Part shown: positions 34,629 to 43,877 of the stretch, piece after piece
Layout of the letters: each line of letters opens with the position of its first letter
How positions within the stretch are numbered: the first letter of the stretch is position 1
Assembly: GCA_963717515.1 (NCBI GenBank)
Contig: OY970338.1
Span: 1,116,001 to 1,180,000, forward strand
Direction of reading: 5' to 3'
Length of the DNA stretch: 64,000 nucleotides
Origin: CAYXZQ01 sp963717515
GTDB lineage: Archaea; Nanobdellota; Nanobdellia; Woesearchaeales; DSVV01
The notes under the pieces: generated by a model
What the model was told of the DNA's origin: nothing
Databases searched by the model: none
The model's input: only the letters and a program-made list of their open reading frames with translations
Program-made: the position numbers and the translations under genes

Positions 34629-36570
34629 ATTGAAAAAAACTCTGGGTTACGGGACGATCATAGCTATATCAGTGACATCAATGATAGGAACAGGCATGTT
34701 TGCAGGCCCTGCGATAGCTGCGTCATATTCAGGGAACATGTCGCTCTTATCCTGGTTGCTGCTATCAGTCATCACAATCTATGTATCATTATGCTTCGGC
34801 GAGCTTGTCAGCCTGTTCCCGAATGCGGGGGGAGTCTACGAGTTTGCAAAAAGGACATACGGGAGATTCCTTTCATTCATGGTCGGCTGGGTGACCTGGC
34901 TTGTGGGAAACATAACTACCTGTGTACTGATAGTGGCGGCGCTAAATTACCTTCTCCCCCCGGGATTCACCCTGCCCTTCCTGCCAGGGATGTCGCCGGA
35001 TATCGTGAAGATATTATTCGCAATCATTTTCATAATTGTGCTCAATTACATATGTTACAGGGGGGTGGATGCTAGCGCCAAGATACTGGTATTTTTTGCA
35101 TTCATCACAATCTTAACAATACTGGTGGTGCTTATCCCCGGGCTGTTCCAGGTGAAAGTCTCAAATCTGCATCCGTTTTTTTTCACGAAGGACTTATTCA
35201 ACAACAGCTTGCTTGTATTCGTCAGCCTATTCTTCATCATGGAGACGTATTTCGGCTGGGAATCCGCGACATTCCTCGCTGAAGAGACAAAGAACCCCCA
35301 GAAGGTCATCCCCGTCAGCCTCATCATCACAACCGTCATCGTCGCAGTCCTCGGGACCCTTTTCGCATTCATGATGCTCGGGAACATCCCATGGCAGTCA
35401 CTCATATATTCCTCGAGCCCTATCCATGACATCGTGTTGAAATTATATCCGCTTGGCGCATGGGAGGGGGTGAGGGTCGGCATGTTCATTGCGCTTCTTG
35501 GCTCGGCCGCCGGCGGCGTCATCGCAACGCCCAGGCTGCTTCTTGCGCTGGCCAGGGACAAGCTGTTCATCAACAGCTTTGCCGAGGTCCATGAGAAGTA
35601 CCAGACACCTTACAGGGCAATAATCTTCCAGACAGTCGTCACGATAATAATAGTCATCATCGGTTTCGGTGAATACAAGACCCTTCTAAGCATGCTCGTC
35701 CCTATGGCGCTCATGATGTACATCTCAGTCCTGCTGGCAGTGACAATACAGAGATTCAAGGCACCTGAGATGAAAAGGGTGTTCAGGACGCCCTTCGGCA
35801 AGATAGGTCCGATAATAATATCAGGGATATACCTATCCATAATCTTCTCATGGCTTGTGACCGAAGCAAATGCATGGAACCTGCTCAAGCTCATCCTGTC
35901 ATTCATCTCATTCGGCATACCAATATATCTCCTGCTGCTTTTCTATTATGATCCTGACATAATCATCAAGCTCAATGACTTCTTTGCATATTTCACGCTC
36001 GCATTTGAGCGGGTTCTGATACCTTGGTCCATCGACAGGGCAATCCTTGAGCATTTGGGGAACATAAAAGGCAAAAAGCTGCTTGAGTTCGGCTGCGGTG
36101 TCGGGACACTCACCAAAGAGCTCGCAAGAGAGGTTGGAGAGCTCGGGGAGATTTTTGCAACAGATGTATCATATGCGCAGGTGAAGATTGCCAACAGGAG
36201 GGTGGCAAGAAGGGGGCATATCAATGTGCATTTCATCCATGACATGCACCAGGTGAACAGGGTCCACCATTCCATACCTTATGTCGATTGCATAGTCTCT
36301 GTCGGCATGCTCGGCTACCTGCAGGACATAAGGAAGGTCCTGGGCGAGATGAACAAGCTGCTGCCTGACGGAGGCAGGATAATCCTGATAGATTACATTG
36401 ACCTCTTCAAGGTCATACCGAACGTAAGCTGGCTCTCGAATGAGAATGAGCTAAAAGGGCTTTTCAGGGAATGCGGGTTTTCTGTTGCAGTCAGCAAAAA
36501 GAAGGGAACTTTCTGGAATTACCTGTTCATATACGGCATAAAATCAGAGCATGATGTGCCATTCATATAG
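34621..36570 (+). CDS. APC-family amino acid permease fused to a class I methyltransferase
   Basis: 649 residues. Residues 1 to about 440 form an APC/LAT-type permease of about 12 membrane helices, with M-I-G-T-G-M-F-A-G-P near 20 and a W-E-S-A-T-F-L-A-E-E-T-K-N-P segment near 220. After a short linker, residues 465-649 form a Rossmann methyltransferase with SAM-binding motif L-L-E-F-G-C-G-V-G-T-L-T at about 486, an acidic residue in F-A-T-D-V, and L-P-D-G-G-R-I-I-L-I near 580. The reading frame is continuous across the join with no sign of a frameshift. Such a fusion is unusual; the methyltransferase substrate is unknown. The gene overlaps the Ca2+ ATPase gene by 8 nt and is convergent with gyrA. 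Confidence 0.88.
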   Translation: MAELKKTLGYGTIIAISVTSMIGTGMFAGPAIAASYSGNMSLLSWLLLSVITIYVSLCFGELVSLFPNAGGVYEFAKRTYGRFLSFMVGWVTWLVGNITTCVLIVAALNYLLPPGFTLPFLPGMSPDIVKILFAIIFIIVLNYICYRGVDASAKILVFFAFITILTILVVLIPGLFQVKVSNLHPFFFTKDLFNNSLLVFVSLFFIMETYFGWESATFLAEETKNPQKVIPVSLIITTVIVAVLGTLFAFMMLGNIPWQSLIYSSSPIHDIVLKLYPLGAWEGVRVGMFIALLGSAAGGVIATPRLLLALARDKLFINSFAEVHEKYQTPYRAIIFQTVVTIIIVIIGFGEYKTLLSMLVPMALMMYISVLLAVTIQRFKAPEMKRVFRTPFGKIGPIIISGIYLSIIFSWLVTEANAWNLLKLILSFISFGIPIYLLLLFYYDPDIIIKLNDFFAYFTLAFERVLIPWSIDRAILEHLGNIKGKKLLEFGCGVGTLTKELAREVGELGEIFATDVSYAQVKIANRRVARRGHINVHFIHDMHQVNRVHHSIPYVDCIVSVGMLGYLQDIRKVLGEMNKLLPDGGRIILIDYIDLFKVIPNVSWLSNENELKGLFRECGFSVAVSKKKGTFWNYLFIYGIKSEHDVPFI

Positions 36571-36601
36571 GCGGAGATATGTGAAAAAATATAGCCTGGA
36601 C

Positions 36602-36911
36602 TCAGTCATCGTTTTCGGTGATATCGACTATGCCCATGGACCTGAGCTGCTCTTTTGCCTGGCGTATCTTCTCTTCGCTCGGCTTCTGCTTATTCACGAT
36701 GCTCGTCGCTATCTTCTCTATCTTCTTCTGCTCCAGGCTCTTTTTAGAGATACCCGGGCCCTGTGATTTCTGCACTTCATCTGCTGTGTCATTTTCAGAT
36801 TTGGCACTATCATCCCTGCCGGGGTCACGGGCAGATATTTTCACTTCCTCGACAACTGCATCAGCCTCTTCATCATCATCAGGCAAAACCTCTTCCTGTT
36901 CTGCCGCAGGG
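36602..36911 (-). CDS. gyrA: Continuation of the GyrA acidic tail in the -1 frame
   Basis: Read in the frame one base back from the T5 run at 36912-36916 (A5 on the coding strand), the sequence gives N-P-A-A-E-Q-E-E-V-L-P-D-D-D-E-E, continuing the acid-rich style of the preceding tail, and ends in I-V-D-I-T-E-N-D-D. The joined protein would be about 986 residues. There is no promoter or plausible independent start; the first ATG at 36886 lies inside the acidic run. It is therefore treated as the rest of gyrA. Confidence 0.75.
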
Positions 36912-39561
36912 TTTTTGGCTCTTCTTCGCTGTCAATCTTCTCATCATCATCAGTTCTGGAATCTTCCAGCTCTTCTTCAGGTCTTTCCTGCTCATCATCT
37001 CGGATGTTCTTCTCATCATCACCGGCTTTGACTTCTTTCTTTTCTTCTTCAGGCTTTTTTGGGATGTCTTCCTGTTCATCCTTTTCACCTTCATCCGTGC
37101 CTGACACGACTTTTGCAGCTGCGACAACCTTGTCATCATCATTCAGCTTCATCAGCCGAAGACCCTGCGTGTTCCTGCCGATTACAGAGACGCCTTTTGC
37201 AGCTGTCCTTATTACGATCCCTTTCCTTGTGATGAACATGATCTGGTCATCGTCAGTCACTGACTTGACGTCGACAACCTTCCCGTTCCTCTCTGAGCAT
37301 ATGATGTTGATGACGCCCTTGCCCCCCCTGTTTATCAGCCTGTAGTTCGATATCTGGGTCCGCTTGCCGAACCCGTTCTCAGTTATCGTCAGGACTGTCT
37401 TGTCATCCTCTGCGATGACCATGGATACGACCTCATCGCCTTTCCTGAGCCTGACTCCCCTCACTCCCCTGGAAGTCCTGCCTGTCGGCCTTGCGTCTAT
37501 CTCCTTGAATTTTACCGCCCTTCCTTCCCTGGTCGCGAGAAAGACCTGCTTTTCCCCGTCTGTCATGATGACATTCACAAGCTCGTCGCCCTCGTCAAGG
37601 GTTATGGCCCGTATACCGCCTGCACGAGGCCGGGAGTATGCCTCCAGGGAAGTCTTTTTAACTACACCTTTTTTCGTACCCATGACCAGATAATGCCTGT
37701 CATCGAATCTCTTTATCTTTATGTATGCTGTTATCTTGCTATCCTTGGGCAGATCAAGCAGGTTCACCATGAACTTTCCTGAGCTGTACCTGCTGGCATC
37801 TGGGATCTTGTAGACCTTTAGCCAGTGCACCTTGCCGTCGTCTGTGAAGAACAGGATGTAATCGTGGGTGTTTGCGATGAAGAGGTGCTCGACAATGTCC
37901 TCTTCCTTTGTGGTCGTCGCGATAATTCCCTTGCCCCCGCGCCTCTGCTCCCTGTAGAAGTCAAGCGATGTCCGCTTGATGTAGCCTGTATGGCTGATTG
38001 TCACGACAACATCCTCTTCATCGATAAGGTCCTCTATGTCGATGTCCTCATCTTCCACGTCAAGTATCTTTGTCTTCCTGCTGTCAGAATAATTTTCCCT
38101 TAGCTCCTGCAGCTCCTTCTTTATGATGTCCAGGATCTTCTGCTCTGATGCGAGTATCTCCTTGAGGCTCTTGATGAGCTCGATCAGGCTCTTGTGCTCC
38201 TCTCTCATCTTCTCCTGCTCGAGCGTGGTGAGTTTCTGCAGCCTCATGTCAAGGATCGCCTGCGCCTGCAGCTTGGTAAGCTTGAAGCCGGACATCAGCC
38301 CCTCAAGCGCTGCCTGCACAGATTTTGATCTCTTAATAAGCGCGACAATGTCGTCGATATTGTTCAAGGCTATGATGAGGCCCTCCAGGATGTGGGCCCT
38401 TTCCTCTGCCTTCTTCAGGTCATATTCTGTCCTCCTGGTGACCACCTCTTTTCTGTGGCCGATATACTTGTCTATGACTTCCCTTATACTCATGACCTTG
38501 GGCCTTCCATTGGATAAAGCAAGGAGGTTTATGCTGTAGGTTGTCTGGAGCCGTGTATGCTTGAAGAGCTGGTTGAGGACGATATCCTTGTTTGCGTCCT
38601 TCTTGAGGAATATGACAATCCTCATACCATCCCTGTCAGACTCATCCCTGAGATCGGATATTCCTGTTATCGCCTTATCCTTGACTTTCTGCGCTATCTC
38701 TTCTATGAGTACGGACTTGTTGACCATGTAAGGGATCTCTGTGACTATTATCGCATCTTTCTTGCCTTCTTCCAGGTCTGCCTTCGCCCGAAGCTTTATC
38801 TTGCCATAGCCTGTGCTGTAAGCGGACTTGATCCCGAGCTTTCCCATGATTATTCCCCCTGTAGGGAAATCAGGTCCAGGCAGGAGATCGACAACCTCTT
38901 TTGCAGTCAGCTCAGGCTTGTCAATGACCTTGATTATCGCGTCGCAGACCTCCGGCAGGTTGTGTGGCGGGATATTTGTCGCCATCCCGACTGCAATCCC
39001 TGCGCTGCCGTTGACCAGTAGGTTCGGCAGCTTTCCCGGAAGCACAGTCGGTTCCTTGAGGGAGCCGTCGAAATTGTCCTCGAAATTGACTGTCTCCTTG
39101 TTGATGTCAGTCAGGAGTTCCTGGGAAATCTTTGCAAGGCGGGCCTCTGTATACCTCATGGCTGCTGCTGAATCGCCGTCAACCGAGCCGAAATTGCCCT
39201 GACCCTGGACAAGAGGGTACCTGAGCGAGAAATCCTGGGCCATCCTGACCAGGGCATCATAAACAGCAGTATCCCCATGGGGATGGAACTTACCGAGGGT
39301 CTCTCCGACAATCCTTGCACATTTCCTGAACGGTTTGCTGTGGACGATGCCCATCTCGCTCATCGCAAAGAGGATCCTCCTGTGGACTGGCTTGAGCCCG
39401 TCCCGGACATCAGGCAGCGCGCGGCCGATTATGACGCTCATGGCATAATCCACATACGACTGCTTCATCTCATCTTCGATGAGCCTTGGAACTATCTTTT
39501 CTGCCTTGTTTTCTGTCCCTGTTTCTGGTTCTTTTGGAGGCTCTTTTGGCGATTCTGCCAT
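36841..39561 (-). CDS. gyrA: DNA gyrase subunit A (tail frame-shifted)
   Basis: 906 residues as read, with the full bacterial-type GyrA layout: winged-helix/tower region with catalytic Tyr137 in A-A-A-M-R-Y-T-E-A-R, a coiled-coil region and a C-terminal beta-pinwheel. The GyrA-box Q-R-R-G-G-K-G near 537 identifies gyrase rather than topoisomerase IV. The enzyme introduces negative supercoils together with GyrB; no gyrB gene is in this window. After about residue 805 the tail is low complexity and acidic, then turns abruptly basic (K-R-L-M-Q-L-S-R-K) after an A5 run. The -1 frame continues the acidic tail for 100 more codons, so this end is probably not the real one. A TATA box lies 26 nt before the ATG. 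Confidence 0.95.
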   Translation of the reverse strand: MAESPKEPPKEPETGTENKAEKIVPRLIEDEMKQSYVDYAMSVIIGRALPDVRDGLKPVHRRILFAMSEMGIVHSKPFRKCARIVGETLGKFHPHGDTAVYDALVRMAQDFSLRYPLVQGQGNFGSVDGDSAAAMRYTEARLAKISQELLTDINKETVNFEDNFDGSLKEPTVLPGKLPNLLVNGSAGIAVGMATNIPPHNLPEVCDAIIKVIDKPELTAKEVVDLLPGPDFPTGGIIMGKLGIKSAYSTGYGKIKLRAKADLEEGKKDAIIVTEIPYMVNKSVLIEEIAQKVKDKAITGISDLRDESDRDGMRIVIFLKKDANKDIVLNQLFKHTRLQTTYSINLLALSNGRPKVMSIREVIDKYIGHRKEVVTRRTEYDLKKAEERAHILEGLIIALNNIDDIVALIKRSKSVQAALEGLMSGFKLTKLQAQAILDMRLQKLTTLEQEKMREEHKSLIELIKSLKEILASEQKILDIIKKELQELRENYSDSRKTKILDVEDEDIDIEDLIDEEDVVVTISHTGYIKRTSLDFYREQRRGGKGIIATTTKEEDIVEHLFIANTHDYILFFTDDGKVHWLKVYKIPDASRYSSGKFMVNLLDLPKDSKITAYIKIKRFDDRHYLVMGTKKGVVKKTSLEAYSRPRAGGIRAITLDEGDELVNVIMTDGEKQVFLATREGRAVKFKEIDARPTGRTSRGVRGVRLRKGDEVVSMVIAEDDKTVLTITENGFGKRTQISNYRLINRGGKGVINIICSERNGKVVDVKSVTDDDQIMFITRKGIVIRTAAKGVSVIGRNTQGLRLMKLNDDDKVVAAAKVVSGTDEGEKDEQEDIPKKPEEEKKEVKAGDDEKNIRDDEQERPEEELEDSRTDDDEKIDSEEEPKTLRQNRKRFCLMMMKRLMQLSRK
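36912..36916 (-). other. Probable frameshift point in gyrA (A5 run)
   Basis: The coding strand reads gag cca aaa acc ctg. One more A, or a -1 slip of the Lys-AAA codon, joins the two acidic segments in frame. Confidence 0.7.
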
Positions 39562-39580
39562 AGGGATTTCAGAATAAACC

Positions 39581-39593
39581 GGTATATATAAGG
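39581..39593 (-). promoter_or_regulatory. TATA box of gyrA
   Basis: CCTTATATATACC on the minus strand, 26 nt before the ATG at 39561. Confidence 0.65.
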
Positions 39594-39671
39594 CTTTCGG
39601 TTGAATTCAGGGACTAGACAGGCTGAGAAGCCAGAATTTGAGGGGTAGGGGGTTTTCTGCACCAACCAAAA

Positions 39672-39683
39672 CAAATTTAAACC
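39672..39683 (+). promoter_or_regulatory. TATA box of the transglutaminase-like gene
   Basis: CAAATTTAAACC is centred about 26 nt before the ATG at 39704. Confidence 0.65.
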
Positions 39684-39703
39684 TCAACCCGAATTCTTCA
39701 TAG

Positions 39704-41761
39704 ATGAAAAGGCTGATGCTGTTGGTTCTGGTGCTGGCATCTCACTGCGTCCTTGCGGAGAATTATTACGGGGCTGACGAGCTCGCTCTCAATGTGACAG
39801 TCTCAAACACCCTCAAGATAGTCCCGACAAGCGATGATTATTCGCTGAAGAAGGCTACAGTATTTCTCTCTTACTTTCCAAAGGAGGATTTCAGGCAGAC
39901 CGTTGACTCAGTAATCACTGACCCTGATGTGGAAGAGCTTGGGGATGATTATATCTTTGAATGGAAAAAACCTGTCACCGATGAGCTGAGGTTCAGCGTG
40001 AGTTCATCCCTCACAACCAAGAACAGCCTGCTTAAGGTCTATGACAAAGTGGATTTCCCAATAAAATTTCTCAGTCCCGACCTGAAAGAATACACAGAGC
40101 CGACACCTACCATAGATTACAATGACGTCAGGATCAGGAACCTCGCATCCCAGCTGGCATCAGGTGAAGACGACCTGTATGTCGTTGTGACCAACCTGGG
40201 TGAATGGGTGAACAAGAACATCAACTATGACCTCAACACACAGACAGCGGACGTATCCCAGAAAGCTAGCTGGGTCATCCAGAACAGGGAGGGTGTGTGC
40301 GATGAGCTCACAAACCTGTTCATAGGCATGTGCAGATCCCTCGGCATCCCTGCAAGGTTCATCTCAGGCATCTCTTATTCAAACACCGACCTATTTTCAG
40401 ACAAATGGAGCCCGCACGGCTGGGCAGAGGTATATTTCCCGGGTTATGGCTGGGTGCCGTTCGATGTGACTTACGGCGAGCTCGGCTTCATCGACCCCAC
40501 GCATATCAAGCTCAAGGACTCCCTGGATGCCAACAAGTCAAGCACCAAGTATGAATGGGAGGGATACTCTGTTGACCTGAAGACTGAGAAGCTGTCAATA
40601 AAGACGGATGTAGTATCTGCATCGGGCGAATGGAAACCCCTCATTGACCTGAACTCATACATTCTCAAGCCCAATACAGGCTTCGGCTCGTACGATGCCG
40701 TCATCGTGGAAGTGAAGAATCCCCATGAATACTATGTCCCTACTGAAATGTTCCTCTCGAAATCAGAAGGCATCCAGCTGTTCGATGACTACAGCAGGTT
40801 CCTGCTCCTCAAACCCTATGAGACAAAAAAGGAATACTGGATAATCAAGCTGGATGAGGGGCTCAGGAAGAACTATATATACAATTTCACCATCAAGGCC
40901 TATACTGTCAGGAATGCATCAGACACCGTCAATATCATAAGCTCAGGGGACTACAAGACCTACAGCCTGCAGGAGATAAGGGACCAGATAGACCAGTCTA
41001 AGGAAGAGGAAACGAAGAGATATTCAAGGAACATTGACATGGAGTGCTCATCAGGCGATGTCTATTACGCAGGAGAGAGCGTAAGGATAAGCTGCACCCT
41101 TGCAAATACAGGGAATGTGGCACTGACCGGGCTTTCTGTCTGCATCAAGGATGATTGCAGGGTCATGGACCTCTATATCAACGAGAAAAAAGACCTGGAG
41201 TTCGACATGGCGTTCAATGTGCCGGGCCCCCAGGATGTGGGTGTCATAGCAAGGAACGTTAATGTGACAAAGACTGCAAATGTCCAGTTCCTCATCTGGG
41301 ACAGGCCCCAGGTCCTCATTGAAGACCTCAAATACCCGGATACCTCAAAGCTGTCAGACAATTTTTCAATAGGATTTCGGCTCAGCCCGAAAACCGCATC
41401 CATCCCAAAAGACGTAAAGGTGCGGCTTTCAGGAAGGTCATTTGACAAGGAATGGTCGATTGACAGGCTTGACCAGGACAGGAAATATGTCCTGAACGTG
41501 GAAAAGGACACCCTCACTGAAGAAGAGAACCATTTCAACCTTGCTGTGTCATATTCAGATGACCTGGGAAGGCTTTATTCTGAGAGTGTCGAATTCGCCA
41601 TAAGCCTCAAGGACATCACCCTGCAAGACCGCGCGATAATGATAATGAACCAGATTGGCAGGGACATCCAGAATGACGTGCTGGTCGTCTCCCTGTCTGT
41701 TTTCTTTGCAGCGATTGTCGTGGGGCTCATCTTCCGGACGAAAAGGAGAAGGGACAGATAA
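39704..41761 (+). CDS. Membrane-anchored extracellular transglutaminase-like protein
   Basis: 685 residues. A signal peptide (1-18, ending C-V-L-A) is followed by a beta domain and a transglutaminase-like core with the catalytic triad: Cys in R-E-G-V-C-D-E-L-T near 196, His in P-H-G-W-A-E-V near 237 and Asp in P-F-D-V-T near 252. Two or more Ig-like domains follow (Cys-containing near 445-490), then one transmembrane helix at about 656-676 and a basic cytoplasmic end R-T-K-R-R-R-D-R. Archaeal members are thought to be proteases or cross-linking enzymes acting at the cell surface. The catalytic domain faces outside and could act on the surface proteins encoded downstream (inference). Confidence 0.88.
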   Translation: MKRLMLLVLVLASHCVLAENYYGADELALNVTVSNTLKIVPTSDDYSLKKATVFLSYFPKEDFRQTVDSVITDPDVEELGDDYIFEWKKPVTDELRFSVSSSLTTKNSLLKVYDKVDFPIKFLSPDLKEYTEPTPTIDYNDVRIRNLASQLASGEDDLYVVVTNLGEWVNKNINYDLNTQTADVSQKASWVIQNREGVCDELTNLFIGMCRSLGIPARFISGISYSNTDLFSDKWSPHGWAEVYFPGYGWVPFDVTYGELGFIDPTHIKLKDSLDANKSSTKYEWEGYSVDLKTEKLSIKTDVVSASGEWKPLIDLNSYILKPNTGFGSYDAVIVEVKNPHEYYVPTEMFLSKSEGIQLFDDYSRFLLLKPYETKKEYWIIKLDEGLRKNYIYNFTIKAYTVRNASDTVNIISSGDYKTYSLQEIRDQIDQSKEEETKRYSRNIDMECSSGDVYYAGESVRISCTLANTGNVALTGLSVCIKDDCRVMDLYINEKKDLEFDMAFNVPGPQDVGVIARNVNVTKTANVQFLIWDRPQVLIEDLKYPDTSKLSDNFSIGFRLSPKTASIPKDVKVRLSGRSFDKEWSIDRLDQDRKYVLNVEKDTLTEEENHFNLAVSYSDDLGRLYSESVEFAISLKDITLQDRAIMIMNQIGRDIQNDVLVVSLSVFFAAIVVGLIFRTKRRRDR

Positions 41762-41775
41762 GCGCCCAAAGATAA

Positions 41776-41787
41776 TTTTATATAAAC
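41776..41787 (+). promoter_or_regulatory. TATA box of the PIN-ATPase gene
   Basis: TTTTATATAAAC is centred about 25 nt before the ATG at 41807. Confidence 0.65.
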
Positions 41788-41806
41788 TATCCTGTTCCTC
41801 TGCCCT

Positions 41807-43618
41807 ATGAAACTGATACCCGATACCTCTGTCATCATCGAAGGGCTGCTGAGCAGGAGGATATTGGAAAAGAAACTGCAGGCAGACGAGATAATCATCC
41901 ATGAGGCAGCACTCTCTGAGCTTGAGAGCAAGGCAAATCAGAACAGGGCCATCGGGTTTCTCGGCATCGATGAGCTTGACAGGCTGAGGGATATGCAGGA
42001 AAAGTCCGGTTTTGTGTTGAAATTTTCAGGCAAACGACCGACTGCCTCTGAAAGGAGATATGCAGACCTGGGCGAGATAGATTCGCTGATAAGAGAGCTT
42101 GCTCATGACGAGGACGGGACATTTGTCACATCAGACAAGGTCCAGGCAAGGGTGGCAAGGGCAAAAGGCATTGACTGCATACTCGAAACAGTTGAGAAGA
42201 AGAAGAGGAAGATCCAGCTTGAAAGGTTTTTTGACAATGTGACAATGTCAGTGCATCTCAGGGAGAATGTCAGGCCGTATGCAAAGAAAGGAAAGCCGGG
42301 TGACTGGAGCTTTACTGCTGTGGGCAAGGACGAGCTGACTGCCGAGAGCATCCAGGACATATCGATGGAGATTATCGAGGAGACAAAGATACGCAGGGAC
42401 GGCTTCATAGAGATAGAGAGGCCAGGCTCGACAATTGTCCAGCTTGATGATTTCAGGATAGTAATAACGAGACCGCCGTTTTCCGACGGCTGGGAGATTA
42501 CGGCTGTGAGGCCTGTCAAGAAGCTGTCGCTTCCTGAATACGAGATGAGCGCGCTCCTGCAGGAAAGGATTGCAGTGCAGGCGGAAGGGGTGCTAATCGC
42601 AGGGGCGCCGGGGATGGGCAAATCGACGTTCGCCGCCGCTCTTGCAGAATACTATGCAGACAACGACAGGATTGTCAAGACAGTCGAGGCGCCGAGGGAC
42701 CTGGTCCTTCCTGAAAAGATCACACAGTACGCGATATCCCACGGCGATGCCCAGGAGATCCACGATATCCTTCTCCTGTCAAGGCCTGACTACACATTCT
42801 TTGACGAGATGCGGAACACTGACGATTTCAGGCTCTTTGCAGACCTTCGCCTGGCAGGAATAGGCTTCATCGGAGTGGTCCATGCGACAAACCCCATCGA
42901 TGCGATCCAGCGCTTTGTCGGCAGGATAGAGCTTGGGGTAATACCGCAGGTCATTGACACAGTGATATTCATCAGGGATGGCGGAATCAATAAGGTGCTG
43001 TCTTTGAAGATGGTGGTGAAAGTCCCAGCAGGGATGACAGAGGCAGACCTCGCAAGGCCGGTCGTCGTCGTGACTGATTTCGAGACAAAAAAGCAGGAGT
43101 TTGAGCTCTATAGCTACGGCGAGGAGACAGTGGTGATACCTGTCGGCGATGAGAAGATGTCTGGAGTGCATGCGCTCGCTTCAAGGCAGCTAGAGTCAGA
43201 GTTCAGGGGATATTCTGATGAAGCAGAAGTCGAGGTTGTTTCTGACAGCAGGTGCATAGCCTATGTCCCTGAGGACAAGATCGCAATGCTGATAGGCAAG
43301 CAGGGAAAGAATATCGCCGAGCTTGAGAAGAGGCTTGGCATCGGGATCGATGTGAGGCCGCTGGAGAAAGCAAAAACCGGCAAGGGAGGGTCCATTCCGT
43401 ATGATGCCAAGATCCTCGGAAAGAGCATAGTCTTCGCAGTTAAGATGAAATATTCGGACAGGGATGTGCAGGTGCTGGTCGGAGACGATTACCTTCTCAC
43501 AGCGAAAGTCAGCAAGAAAGGAGTCATTAAGGTCAGGAAGAACAACAAGATAGGGAAGATACTCGCAGATTCCATAAACACAGGCGAGGACATCAGGCTG
43601 GTGGAGGTCAATGGCTGA
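41807..43618 (+). CDS. PIN domain / PilT-like ATPase / KH domain protein (COG1855 type)
   Basis: 603 residues in three parts. An N-terminal PIN nuclease-like domain has L-I-P-D-T-S-V-I-I-E-G at 3-13 with the first catalytic Asp. The central ATPase is of the PilT/VirB11 kind, with Walker A G-A-P-G-M-G-K-S-T near 266 and Walker B-like F-F-D-E-M near 327. A C-terminal KH domain has I-G-K-Q-G-K-N-I near 497. This combination is a conserved archaeal family with a probable role in RNA handling or ribosome quality control, not in pili. The start is an ATG at the leaderless distance from its TATA box. The last 8 nt overlap the next small gene. Confidence 0.93.
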   Translation: MKLIPDTSVIIEGLLSRRILEKKLQADEIIIHEAALSELESKANQNRAIGFLGIDELDRLRDMQEKSGFVLKFSGKRPTASERRYADLGEIDSLIRELAHDEDGTFVTSDKVQARVARAKGIDCILETVEKKKRKIQLERFFDNVTMSVHLRENVRPYAKKGKPGDWSFTAVGKDELTAESIQDISMEIIEETKIRRDGFIEIERPGSTIVQLDDFRIVITRPPFSDGWEITAVRPVKKLSLPEYEMSALLQERIAVQAEGVLIAGAPGMGKSTFAAALAEYYADNDRIVKTVEAPRDLVLPEKITQYAISHGDAQEIHDILLLSRPDYTFFDEMRNTDDFRLFADLRLAGIGFIGVVHATNPIDAIQRFVGRIELGVIPQVIDTVIFIRDGGINKVLSLKMVVKVPAGMTEADLARPVVVVTDFETKKQEFELYSYGEETVVIPVGDEKMSGVHALASRQLESEFRGYSDEAEVEVVSDSRCIAYVPEDKIAMLIGKQGKNIAELEKRLGIGIDVRPLEKAKTGKGGSIPYDAKILGKSIVFAVKMKYSDRDVQVLVGDDYLLTAKVSKKGVIKVRKNNKIGKILADSINTGEDIRLVEVNG

Positions 43619-43826
43619 GAAGATATTGTTCTGGATAGGGATGATGCTCATATTCTTCATAACTTTCCTTCTTGCTTTCATAAGCCTTGGGCAGGGCGCA
43701 GGGATACTCGGCATAATGCCATACAGGTTCGAGGACCCTATTGTCATGGGATTCTCGGTGCTCGGCATGATCAAGTCCATATATGAGAATCACAGGAGAG
43801 GAACACATCATCCTTCTGCACAGTGA
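43611..43826 (+). CDS. Small membrane protein with two hydrophobic segments
   Basis: 71 residues: hydrophobic segments at about 4-27 and 31-54 (the second weaker and broken by charged residues), then a His/Arg-rich tail. The start overlaps the PIN-ATPase stop by 8 nt (ATGGCTGA), which argues for translational coupling. Family not recognised. Confidence 0.6.
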   Translation: MAEKILFWIGMMLIFFITFLLAFISLGQGAGILGIMPYRFEDPIVMGFSVLGMIKSIYENHRRGTHHPSAQ

Positions 43827-43842
43827 AGCATTTATACGGCAA

Positions 43843-43855
43843 ATTATTTAAATTT
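43843..43855 (+). promoter_or_regulatory. TATA box of the first dockerin-tagged gene
   Basis: ATTATTTAAATTT is centred about 29 nt before the ATG at 43878. Confidence 0.6.
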
Positions 43856-43877
43856 GGCTGTCACTCAGCATCATCTC

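Noticed and set aside
36618..37345. Overlapping + strand frames rich in Ser/Phe opposite the gyrA tail
   Set aside because: Complement of the Glu/Asp-rich low-complexity tail, which leaves all frames open.
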